Assembly (NCBI GenBank): GCA_030606285.1
Contig: JAUWGS010000001.1
Span: 1 to 64,000 of the forward strand
Source of the DNA: Planctomycetales bacterium
GTDB lineage: Bacteria; 4484-113
Direction: 5' to 3'
DNA length: 64,000 nt
Positions 44,386 through 52,636 of the stretch are shown piece by piece. The first letter of the stretch is position 1. Each line of letters starts with the position of its first letter. The notes below the pieces were generated by a model, which searched no databases, had not been told where the DNA came from, and was given only the letters and a program-made list of their open reading frames with translations. The translations under genes were made by a program, and so were the position numbers.

Positions 44386-45420
44386 GTGCCGCCGCTCCTG
44401 GAAGAACTCGCTTCCCTGATTGAGGAAGTCCGAAACGACGCGAAAAGCGCCGCGACTCCCAACGAACTTGCGCAGGTGAAGGCGCGCGCACTTGGCGGTA
44501 AAGGCTTTCTCAAGTCCGCGCTGTCGGGCATCAAAGACGTGCCTTCCGAAGAGCGCAAGGCGTACGGCCAGCAGCTAAACGCGCTGAAAAACGAGTTCGA
44601 AGAGTTCTTCAAGCGTCGGGCTGCGGAGATAGACGCTGCGGCGAAGGCCGAAGCGGAGTTCTTCGACAGCGGCCTGCCGGGAATGCGCGTGCAGATGGGA
44701 CGGCTGCATCCCATACGCGCCGCGATGCGCAACATCGTGGATATCTTCGTCTCGATGGGCTTTGACGTCTTCACCGGCCCCGAGATGGAGTATGAGAAGT
44801 ACAACTTCGACCTGCTCAACATCCCTGAGTACCATCCGGCGCGCGATGATATGGACACGTTTTATATCCTGCCGGGGCTCGTGCTGCGAACGCACACGTC
44901 GCCGGTGCAGGTGCGCGTGATGGAAAAGATAAAGGCGCGCGAAGACGTGATAGTGCAGATGATATCGCCGGGGCGCGTGTTCCGCCGCGACCGGCCGGAC
45001 GCGACCCACACGCCCTGCTTCCACCAGCTCGAGGGCTTGCAGGTGGGACGCGGCATCTCGATGGCGAATATGCGCTGGATACTCGACGAGTTCGCGCGCA
45101 GGTTCTTCGGGCCGGAGACGCGCACGCGCCTTCGCCCGGACTACTTCCCGTTCGTCGAGCCAGGCGCGGAGCTCGCCGTCACCTGCTCGATGTGCGAAGG
45201 GAAGGGCTGCCGCGTGTGCAAGGAGACCGGCTGGATTGAAGTGATGGGCTGCGGCATGGTGCACCCGCAGGTGCTGCGCAACGTCAACATCGACCCGGAC
45301 GAGTACAGCGGATGGGCGTTCGGCTTCGGCGTCGAGCGGATGGCGCAGGTGCTCTACCAGGTGCCGGACGCGCGCATGTTTTTCGAAAACGACATGCGCT
45401 TCCTCCGCCAGTTCAGCTAG
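44386..45420 (+). CDS. pheS: Phenylalanyl-tRNA synthetase alpha subunit
   Basis: PheS is the catalytic subunit of the heterotetrameric PheRS. The 344-aa protein has an N-terminal coiled region, then class II motifs: HPIRAAMRNIVDIFVSMGFDV (motif 1), TSPVQVRVMEK and GRVFRRDRPDATHTPCFHQLEG (motif 2) and GWAFGFGVERMAQVLY (motif 3). A Cys4 insert, CSMCEGKGCRVCKETGW near 258, looks like a zinc knuckle found in part of the family. The start GTG is 9 nt after the rplT stop. pheT, normally next, is missing here; the gene is followed by a palindromic element and a convergent gene. Confidence 0.95.
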   Translation: MPPLLEELASLIEEVRNDAKSAATPNELAQVKARALGGKGFLKSALSGIKDVPSEERKAYGQQLNALKNEFEEFFKRRAAEIDAAAKAEAEFFDSGLPGMRVQMGRLHPIRAAMRNIVDIFVSMGFDVFTGPEMEYEKYNFDLLNIPEYHPARDDMDTFYILPGLVLRTHTSPVQVRVMEKIKAREDVIVQMISPGRVFRRDRPDATHTPCFHQLEGLQVGRGISMANMRWILDEFARRFFGPETRTRLRPDYFPFVEPGAELAVTCSMCEGKGCRVCKETGWIEVMGCGMVHPQVLRNVNIDPDEYSGWAFGFGVERMAQVLYQVPDARMFFENDMRFLRQFS

Positions 45421-45431
45421 ACTGCTGTCTT

Positions 45432-45507
45432 CTGTAGGGCGCGGACTTGTACCGCGCCGTCTTGTTCGACGATGATGCACGGCGGCATACAAGTTGCCGC
45501 CCTACAG
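45432..45507. repeat. Two-hairpin palindromic element between convergent genes
   Basis: Terminal inverted repeats CTGTAGGGC (45432-45440) and GCCCTACAG (45499-45507) enclose two hairpins, GGCGCGGACTTGTACCGCGCC and GGCGGCATACAAGTTGCCGCC. It fills the gap between pheS and the convergent PQQ gene and may double as a bidirectional terminator. Confidence 0.65.
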
Positions 45508-45537
45508 GGCGATCCCCCGCTACTTCCCCCCTGCCCG

Positions 45538-48500
45538 CTAATAATAGAAGGCGTACTTGAGGTTTCCGTTGGTGTAGTCGACGTAGCTAATGGCGGGGTT
45601 GCCGTTGACTATCGCGAGGGAGGCGTTCCCGCCCACACCTGCGCTGTCCACGGTTTGTGGTGTTCCCCAGCTACTTCCGCTGGCATCGGTTGCCCGCACA
45701 TACTTGAGGTCGCCGTTGGTGGCGTCGAGGTAGCCAATGGCCGGGTAGCCATTGACAATCGCGAGGGATGTACCCTCGATGCCCACATCCCCTTCGCTAT
45801 CCACCGTTACCGGGCTTCCCCAGATGTTCCCGCTGGCATCGCTCGCCCGGACATACTTGAGGTCGCCATTGGTCTCGTCATAGTAGCTAATGGCGGGATT
45901 GCCATTGATAATTGCCATGCGCGCGTAGTGGCCCACATCTCCCTCGCTATCCACCGTTACCGGGCTTCCCCAGATGTTCCCGCTGGCATCGCTCGCCCGG
46001 ACATACTTGAGGTCACCGTTGGTCTCGTCGTAGTAGCCAATGGCGGGGTTGCCATTGACAATTACCAGGGATGTGTACGGACTGCAGTCGTAAGTACTTC
46101 CGATGCTATCCAAAACTTCCGGGCTTCCCCAGCTTGCTCCATTTGCATCAGTCGCCCGCACGTACTTCAGGTAGGCGTTGCCGTCCTTGTCATAGTAGCT
46201 AATGGCCGGGTTGCCATTGACCACACAGAGCGAGGTCCCGGTCCCGGTGCGCACCGCCCCCCCGCTATCCACGGTTACCGGCGTTCCCCAGCTACTTCCA
46301 TTCGCATCAGTTGCCCGAACATACTTGAGGTCGCCGTTGGTGTCGTCGAAGTAGCTGATGGCGGGGTAGCCATTGACAATCTCGAGGGAGGTATCCCATC
46401 CCACATCCCCGTCGCTATCCACGGTTATCGGGCTTCCCCAGCTTGCGCCGGCGGGATCGCTTGCGCGCACATACTTGAGGTCGCAGTTGCCCCAGTCAAA
46501 GTAGCTAATGGCGGGCTTACCGTTGACAGCAGCAAGCGAGCTGTGCGTGCCCACATTATCTTCGCTATCCACGGTAACTACCCTCCAGTGGTATCCCGAA
46601 TCATTAAAGGCGTAGAGGTAACCGTCATGGCTTCCCACATAAACCGTCCCATCAGCGCTTATCGCTGGACTGGAGTCGATATAGCCGCCCGTCTGGTATC
46701 GCCACTTGAGCGTCCCTTCAGTCTCGCTATCAGTGATGGCGTAGAGGTAGAAGTCCTCGCTTCCCACGTAAACAGTTCCATCAGCGCCTATCGCCGGGCT
46801 GGACTCCACATAGCCGCCAGTGACGTATTTCCACTTGAGCGTTCCATCTGGGTCTATGGCGTAGAGGTAACCGTCATGGCTTCCCACATAAATCGTCCCA
46901 TCGGCGCCTATCGCTGGACTGGAGAGAATGACTTCAGTAGGAGGAGAGCCGCCTTGCTCTGTCATGTACTCCCACTTCTTGGTCCCCTCAGTCTCATTGT
47001 CGATGATGGCGTAGAGATAGCAGTCATGGCTTCCCACATAAATAGTCCCATCGGCGCCAATCGCTGGACTGCAGTCCACCATATCCCCCGTCTGATATTT
47101 CCACTTGAACATCCCATCGGAGTTGATGGCGTGGAGGTAGCCGTCCTCGCTTCCCAGGTAGACAGTCCCATCTGCTCCTATCGCTGGACTTGACTGAGTC
47201 TTCCAGCCCGTCTCGTAGCGCCACTTGAGTGTGCCGTCAGGCTTGATGGCGTAAAGGTAATTGTCTTCGCTTCCCACATAGATGGTTCCATTGGCGGCTA
47301 TCGCCGGACTGGAGGGCACACAGTCACCGGTCGGGTATCGCCACTTTAGCGTCCCTTCAGTCTCGCTATCAGTGATGGCGTAGAGGTAGTTGTCCATGGT
47401 TCCCACATAGATAGTCCCATCCCGGCCTATCGCAGGACTGGAGAACACAGGGCCTCCAGTCTCGTATCGCCACTTGGGCGTACCGTCAGGATTCACAGCG
47501 TAAAGGTATTTGTCGCAGCTTCCCGCGTAGATAGTTCCGTCGGCGGCAATTGCGGGGCTTGAGATTACAATACCTTCAGTTTGATAGCGCCACTTGAGAC
47601 TTGCAGTTTGCGTTCCCACGTAAGGACTTCTACGGTTGTGCGTCGGCTCGCGTCCGAACATCCACCAGTCACCGCGCTCAGGCTCAGGCTCATACACCGT
47701 GAGCGTGAAGGGGAATGTGTCGTCGCCGTGCGCGTTCGTCAAAATAAGCGAACCACTGTAGCTCTCCGGGTCACCCAGGACCACTATCGGCCTGGCCTCG
47801 GTGCTGGTGTTGGGCGTCGCGCCGCCGCCGAAATCCCATTCGTAAGTGAACGGCTGGCTTCCTGAGACTATCGCGGCGAACTTCACCAGGGCGCCCTCGC
47901 TGCCCGATGTCGGGCTGACACCTCGAATCACCGGTGGGCCGACGTTAACGTATCCCATGCCGCCGGGCCCGACATCGTTTACCGCCTGCACGCCGTAGAC
48001 GTAGGTTACGCCGGCTTCGGCGCTCATATCGTCATACCCGGTCGTCGGGGCTGCTACTGAATCAAGCCATACCGGCGGCCCTTCAATCCCCGCTTCCTTG
48101 CGGTAAATCTCGTAGCTGGTCACGTCCGGGTCGGGATTCACGTCCCAGCTAAGCGCGATCCTGTCGGCTTCGATGCTCGCCACAAGCCCGGTCACTATTT
48201 CAGGCACCGTGCCGATGCCGCTGTCTGCGTCGGTCACGACACGAACGATTGTTACACCACAGGCGTCTTCACCGGATTGGGAGGCGTTTCGCAGTCCTGC
48301 CGCAAATGGAAGCTTTCCCACCAGCCCATCTTCCGGCAGCCGGCTTGCAGCCTTGTCGCCGCTGGCTGTGAGCACTGCCAAGTACAAGTTGTCGTTGGGT
48401 GACTTGAACCGATTTTTAAGCGTGTCGGTATTCAGATAGGCCGTCTCGTCGTTATCGCTAAACGGCCCGAACCAGCGCCACGAGCCGGCACTGTAGTCTG

Positions 48501-49011
48501 CCGCGCCTACATAATACGATAGCGGTATGTCATCGTCCTGTCCGCCGCCAAAGCTGCAAACTTCGCTGTCAATCAGGGACTGAAGGGGAACGTCGTCGTC
48601 CTGCCCGCCTCCCCACTCGCCGTCTCCGATCTGCTGCACAAACAGGGCATAGGTGTATTCGCCGGGCTCATAGGCTCTGAGATGCAGCTCCGAGCCATCG
48701 ACTTCAATGCTGTATTCGCGGTCGCTGGTACTGCCCGAGCCTTCGGGAGAGTAATCGGAGCCAAAGCTGATTACCTGGGATTCGGCGCGCACGCCTTTTG
48801 GCGCATTGACCATTAGCTCGTCAAGCGCCATCACCGGCGGCAGGACTCCGCCACCTGACTCCTGTCCTTCAGCAGACTGTTCAGTCGCAGGAGTCAGCGA
48901 AAGCTGCATCACCTGCCGCGCGCGCTTTCCACACGCGGCAGAAATCAGCACGAGTATGACCGTCAGCGCGATGATGACTGCCCAAGCAGCAAATATCTTC
49001 CTATGAGACAT
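45538..49011 (-). CDS. Giant lipoprotein: eight-blade PQQ propeller plus seven PAISY repeats
   Basis: The 1157-aa protein starts at MSHRKIFAAW with GGAGAGGGG upstream; the lipobox is SAAC (Cys27). The N-terminal domain (about 30-260) is shared with the 6.0 kb protein (FGGGQDDDIPLSYYVGAADY). Then come a fibronectin-like module (270-350), a PKD-like domain (YEWDFGGGATPN, 357-440), GDWWMFGREPTHNRRSPY near 450, eight PQQ-type blades (470-797) and seven repeats of about 50 residues with core SLAIVNGNPAISYYDETNGD and LKYVRA (800-1157). The seven-unit part matches the repeats of the protein at the window start. A TATAAT (49056-49061, minus strand) lies about 45 nt upstream. Long plus-strand frames here are antisense shadows. 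Role unknown, surface exposed by inference. Confidence 0.85.
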   Translation of the reverse strand: MSHRKIFAAWAVIIALTVILVLISAACGKRARQVMQLSLTPATEQSAEGQESGGGVLPPVMALDELMVNAPKGVRAESQVISFGSDYSPEGSGSTSDREYSIEVDGSELHLRAYEPGEYTYALFVQQIGDGEWGGGQDDDVPLQSLIDSEVCSFGGGQDDDIPLSYYVGAADYSAGSWRWFGPFSDNDETAYLNTDTLKNRFKSPNDNLYLAVLTASGDKAASRLPEDGLVGKLPFAAGLRNASQSGEDACGVTIVRVVTDADSGIGTVPEIVTGLVASIEADRIALSWDVNPDPDVTSYEIYRKEAGIEGPPVWLDSVAAPTTGYDDMSAEAGVTYVYGVQAVNDVGPGGMGYVNVGPPVIRGVSPTSGSEGALVKFAAIVSGSQPFTYEWDFGGGATPNTSTEARPIVVLGDPESYSGSLILTNAHGDDTFPFTLTVYEPEPERGDWWMFGREPTHNRRSPYVGTQTASLKWRYQTEGIVISSPAIAADGTIYAGSCDKYLYAVNPDGTPKWRYETGGPVFSSPAIGRDGTIYVGTMDNYLYAITDSETEGTLKWRYPTGDCVPSSPAIAANGTIYVGSEDNYLYAIKPDGTLKWRYETGWKTQSSPAIGADGTVYLGSEDGYLHAINSDGMFKWKYQTGDMVDCSPAIGADGTIYVGSHDCYLYAIIDNETEGTKKWEYMTEQGGSPPTEVILSSPAIGADGTIYVGSHDGYLYAIDPDGTLKWKYVTGGYVESSPAIGADGTVYVGSEDFYLYAITDSETEGTLKWRYQTGGYIDSSPAISADGTVYVGSHDGYLYAFNDSGYHWRVVTVDSEDNVGTHSSLAAVNGKPAISYFDWGNCDLKYVRASDPAGASWGSPITVDSDGDVGWDTSLEIVNGYPAISYFDDTNGDLKYVRATDANGSSWGTPVTVDSGGAVRTGTGTSLCVVNGNPAISYYDKDGNAYLKYVRATDANGASWGSPEVLDSIGSTYDCSPYTSLVIVNGNPAIGYYDETNGDLKYVRASDASGNIWGSPVTVDSEGDVGHYARMAIINGNPAISYYDETNGDLKYVRASDASGNIWGSPVTVDSEGDVGIEGTSLAIVNGYPAIGYLDATNGDLKYVRATDASGSSWGTPQTVDSAGVGGNASLAIVNGNPAISYVDYTNGNLKYAFYY

Positions 49012-49104
49012 TAGCCCCTCTCCCCGCGCCCATATCCGGCGCACAAGCTAATCAGATTATACCATCGCGAGACAACAGCAAGAACGTGGTTCGCGTGGTG
49101 ATCG

Positions 49105-49956
49105 CTAGCTCTGGACCGGCTCGGTGTCGCTGGAGGCGAGATGGTCGCGGCCCATTGTAAGCGCGATGAATAGCTGGCTCAGCAAGCCCTCTTCGATCAG
49201 CCGGTTGATGACCGCGCTGGATATAGTTTCGCCGGAAGTCACGACAGGCGTCCCGCTGCGCCCGTTCAGCGTAACCGGCGAGGGCTTGCCCAGCATATAG
49301 CGTATCTGCCGCTCGCGGTACATCACAGACGCCGGGGCGTCCTCGCCGTTGCCAGAGTCGTCTTCCACCGCTTCCACCACTTCCCCGGCCACGGCCTCCA
49401 GTATGACGGGCTCGGGAGTTTCTTCACGGGCGGGTGGCTGTGCAGGCTCTGCTTCTAACTCGGTTGCCGGGCTCAAGTTCACGACCGCGTAGCGCGGGCC
49501 GACGGCGACGATGCCGCTGAGCGTCACCATCTGCACCACGAGATCTTTTTCCGCCTCCAGCGCGATAATGCGCCCCGACTGGTTGAAGATGACGCCAACG
49601 GGGTTGCCGTAGACCTGGCCTTTCTGGTCAATCAACGTAAGGTGGTTGAGCTCGCTGCACGAGACGAAGTCCTTCTTTATTTGCTTTTCGGTATAGCTCA
49701 CCAGGCGCTCGGCGCTGGGAATGAGGATTACGCTTTCGTCGAAGCCCACGATGTCGCCCGTGCGCAGCAGCAGGCCCGTCTTGTGCCACTCGGCAGGAAG
49801 GATGCCCAGGAATTCGACGGTCGCCTTGCCGGTGCTCAGTATGGCCTCAATCACGGTTCCGAGAACCGAGCCGGTCTCCAGGTCGACGACCTCAGCTTTG
49901 AGCAGATCCCGCGTGTTGTAGATTTTCCCGTGCTCTTGCATTCGGGTTGCGTCCAT
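49105..49956 (-). CDS. PRC-barrel domain protein
   Basis: The 283-aa protein has two PRC-barrel-like units in its first 160 residues: AEVVDLETGSVLGTVIEAIL and VYGNPVGVIFNQSGRIIALE, each a beta barrel of the family that occurs in photosynthetic reaction centre H subunit and in RimM. A disordered acidic linker (about 165-215) leads to a C-terminal helical part with YRERQIRYMLGKPSPVTLNG and INRLIEEGLLSQLFIAL. PRC proteins often bind RNA or membranes; the function here is not known. It is divergent from the permease gene, with about 80 bp between starts. Confidence 0.75.
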   Translation of the reverse strand: MDATRMQEHGKIYNTRDLLKAEVVDLETGSVLGTVIEAILSTGKATVEFLGILPAEWHKTGLLLRTGDIVGFDESVILIPSAERLVSYTEKQIKKDFVSCSELNHLTLIDQKGQVYGNPVGVIFNQSGRIIALEAEKDLVVQMVTLSGIVAVGPRYAVVNLSPATELEAEPAQPPAREETPEPVILEAVAGEVVEAVEDDSGNGEDAPASVMYRERQIRYMLGKPSPVTLNGRSGTPVVTSGETISSAVINRLIEEGLLSQLFIALTMGRDHLASSDTEPVQS

Positions 49957-50026
49957 CCATAGACCACCCCTTAGCCGTATATTTTACCGTGAATCCGCGA
50001 ATTGCGCATATTTGCTGTCTGCGGGC

Positions 50027-50032
50027 TATAAT
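50027..50032 (+). promoter_or_regulatory. -10 box of the permease gene (leaderless start)
   Basis: TATAAT ends exactly 6 nt before the GTG start. A possible -35 is TTGCGC at 50002-50007, with a long 19-bp spacer. Confidence 0.55.
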
Positions 50033-50038
50033 CTGGGC

Positions 50039-51250
50039 GTGCTCAAGGCGCTCGTAGTCTACGCGTTTCGCCGCTTGCGGGCGCGCAAACTCACGACCAT
50101 TCTTACGATGCTCGGCATCGCAATCGGCGTGGCAAACATCGTCGCGCTGATCTCCGTTTCCGAGAGCGCGCGAGCGCAGGCGCTGCGGCTGCTAAACGAG
50201 CTGGGCGCAAACACGGTCTTCGTCACGCCGTACTTCGAGCTGGAAGAGGGCTTCTTCGACAACCAGTCCAGCACCGCCGCGACCTTCCTTCCGCTCAGCG
50301 ACTACGAGCTGATAAAGGACCGCCCGTACGTGGAGACCGCGACGCCCATACTCGCGCTGCCGGCGTTCGTGGCGCACAAGGACAGGCGCAAGTTCACCAC
50401 CGTAATCGGCACCAACGAGGTTATGCAGAAGATCCGCCCCTACCGCAATGCCGAAGGGCGCATGTTCACAGCCGATGACGTGGCGCAGGGCGCAAGCGTG
50501 ATGGTGCTGGGCTACGAGATAGCGAAGAGGCTCTTCCCGGAGGGTGGGGCGGTTGGGAAAAAAGTCGTGCTCAAGGGCGAGTATTTCACCATCGTCGGCA
50601 CGTTTGAGGAAAAGGGGCACATCGGCTTCGAGAGCTTCGATGACCGCGTGTTTACGCCGCTTTCCACCGCGCAGCGCATATTCGACTTCCCGTACATCCA
50701 CGTCGTCGCCATCCGGCATCCCGACAACCTCGACAGCGAAGAAGTGGTTGCAGCCGCCAAGCGCGATCTCGCCGAAGCCAAGGGTGTGGAGCTGGAAGTC
50801 CAGGACGAGTTCCAGGTGTTTTCGATGAAGGAGATTACGCGCACGATGCAGGGCACGTTCCGCATCTTCGCCGTCGTGATGCTTTCGGTTTCCAGCGTCG
50901 CGCTGATTGTCGCGGGGATTCTCATAATGACCGTGATGCTGATGAGCGTTATGGAGCAGACGCGCGAGATCGGCGTGCGCCGCGCGGTGGGGGCGCGAAG
51001 GCGCGACATTTTGGTGCAGTTCCTCACCGAAACGCTGCTGCAGGTTTTCGGCGGGCAGGTGCTGGGTTTCATCCTGGGCATCATCGGAGTGTGGATAGTG
51101 TGCGCGCGCGCCGACTGGCCGTTTTACCTCACTTGGCATACCGTGCTCACCGCGTTCCTCTTCAGCCTGGGCGTGGGCATACTGTTCGGCCTGCTCCCCG
51201 CCTACCGCGCTGCCACCCTCGACCCCGTAGACAGCTTGCGCTACGAGTGA
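50039..51250 (+). CDS. MacB/FtsX-type ABC transporter permease
   Basis: The 403-aa protein has a cytoplasmic start and first helix LTTILTMLGIAIGVANIVAL, a large periplasmic MacB-type domain (about 45-275, with IGTNEVMQKIRPYRNAEGRM and VMVLGYEIAKRLFPE), then three C-terminal helices with EQTREIGVRRAVGARRRDIL between them. The family works with an ATPase such as LolD or MacB in lipoprotein or macromolecule export. No ATPase or periplasmic adaptor gene is next to it here. The GTG at 50039 is preferred over the upstream TTG because TATAAT is 6 nt before it. Confidence 0.85.
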   Translation: MLKALVVYAFRRLRARKLTTILTMLGIAIGVANIVALISVSESARAQALRLLNELGANTVFVTPYFELEEGFFDNQSSTAATFLPLSDYELIKDRPYVETATPILALPAFVAHKDRRKFTTVIGTNEVMQKIRPYRNAEGRMFTADDVAQGASVMVLGYEIAKRLFPEGGAVGKKVVLKGEYFTIVGTFEEKGHIGFESFDDRVFTPLSTAQRIFDFPYIHVVAIRHPDNLDSEEVVAAAKRDLAEAKGVELEVQDEFQVFSMKEITRTMQGTFRIFAVVMLSVSSVALIVAGILIMTVMLMSVMEQTREIGVRRAVGARRRDILVQFLTETLLQVFGGQVLGFILGIIGVWIVCARADWPFYLTWHTVLTAFLFSLGVGILFGLLPAYRAATLDPVDSLRYE

Positions 51251-51300
51251 GCGGGGGTGGCTCGCTGTTATAATGGTGACGGTGGGCGTGGTGGTGGCAA

Positions 51301-52578
51301 ATGCTACGAGAGCAGATTGCTAAGAGTTTTATCTACACACATCGGAGTCACGCCGCAGTTTGTGCGACAGTTGGCGCGTGGGTGCTGGTAATCGCGATCG
51401 TCTCAAGCTGCTGTGATTCCAGCACAGAGAACCAGCGTGACGCTCCTGACTCTACTAAGGCTCTAGTAGGAAGCCCTGAGAATAGAGACTCTGTCAGCGA
51501 TGGGCTCCATGAAACTGACGCTGCAGTTGGATTCTATGGCGACCTGAGGGTGGGGATGAGTAGACAGAGTGCTTTTGCCAACCTGCCGGATGGCATAGCC
51601 GCCGATGACTTGAAAGGACCGGTATCATTCAAAGGAGGTGACATAACGTTCTGGGATGGCACCTTTCCCGCATCAAGGCTGCCGATATTCAACGAAGCGG
51701 AATTGCCCGACAGCACAGTCGCTCAAATCATGCTGGCGTTCGTACAAGACCGGCTTTTAGCGATTGCAGTAAGCGCTCCCGAACGCCTGGCGACGCCGGA
51801 AGTAAAGAGCGCCATCGCCCGCTCCATGAATAAGCACTACGGCTTAAACGGAGAAATGTCGGCTAGTGAGGATTCCGCTGGCGTATTCTGGGGGGCTAAC
51901 GGAATTGACGAATGCTATGTGAGAGCCTTTGTCGGACGAGGTTACACGATCCAGGAGCGCAAACTCCGCGTAACAGTTGTCAGCGACGAGTATTACGATC
52001 ACTCGCGCGGCGACACTTCTGAGCGCTTGTTTGATTACAGAGCTATTTGGCCGGTCTGGGAATATATCAAGCCTGTGAGGGGCTTTGAGAGCCTAAAGTT
52101 TGGCATGACGGGACAAGAAGCTTGGAACAATCTGCCATGGGGGCTTACCAGAGAGGACCTGCCCTACAAATGGTTGAACGACGAAGATAACGAAATCTGG
52201 TTCTATTACGCTGAGGAGCTTTCTCCCTCACTCTGGAAAGCACTGACGTGGTGCGAATTCGACGAAAGCGTAAAAATGCAGTTCGTACTTGGATTCACCG
52301 ATAACGGTCTGGAATTAGTCATGCTAGTGCTCCCCTCGGCAGCGGTGGACTTCGACGCATTGCAGGTGATTAAGGCCGATATCAAGCGAAGGTACGGCAC
52401 AAATATGATTCACATGATGGGCCCGGAAGCCTCGTATGAAGAGTGGTGGTTCTGCCGGGAGGACGCAGATGTGTTGATTCGAAACCAACTTGACGATCCC
52501 GAAGGGATGCTGAAAATCTGGATAGAGACCGACAACGGTTCCGAGCTTTACGATTCGCTGTCGGAGCGTGATATTTAG
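51301..52578 (+). CDS. Predicted lipoprotein with a duplicated domain
   Basis: The 425-aa product has an N-terminal hydrophobic segment ending VSSCC, a lipobox with Cys37. Two units of about 150 residues follow, each opening with GM[ST]xQ(S/E)A(F/W)xNLP and DDL (51536 on and 52080 on), and containing VQDRLLAIAVSAPERL or TDNGLELVMLVLPSA and an IK-x-R/K-YGT segment. The fold and function are not recognised. TATAAT (51269-51274), an extended -10, lies 27 nt before the ATG, with GGTGG as a weak ribosome site. Confidence 0.6.
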   Translation: MLREQIAKSFIYTHRSHAAVCATVGAWVLVIAIVSSCCDSSTENQRDAPDSTKALVGSPENRDSVSDGLHETDAAVGFYGDLRVGMSRQSAFANLPDGIAADDLKGPVSFKGGDITFWDGTFPASRLPIFNEAELPDSTVAQIMLAFVQDRLLAIAVSAPERLATPEVKSAIARSMNKHYGLNGEMSASEDSAGVFWGANGIDECYVRAFVGRGYTIQERKLRVTVVSDEYYDHSRGDTSERLFDYRAIWPVWEYIKPVRGFESLKFGMTGQEAWNNLPWGLTREDLPYKWLNDEDNEIWFYYAEELSPSLWKALTWCEFDESVKMQFVLGFTDNGLELVMLVLPSAAVDFDALQVIKADIKRRYGTNMIHMMGPEASYEEWWFCREDADVLIRNQLDDPEGMLKIWIETDNGSELYDSLSERDI

Positions 52579-52636
52579 CACTAGAAGGGCACCGTACACA
52601 GCTGATCTTGTCGCGTATGAGCCCGCAGCCAACTCC

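Noticed and set aside
45472-47193. Long plus-strand open frame of 573 codons with internal repeats
   Set aside because: It is antisense to the tandem-repeat part of the PQQ lipoprotein; its repeats mirror those of the real gene, and the sense frame has the signal, lipobox and known domains.
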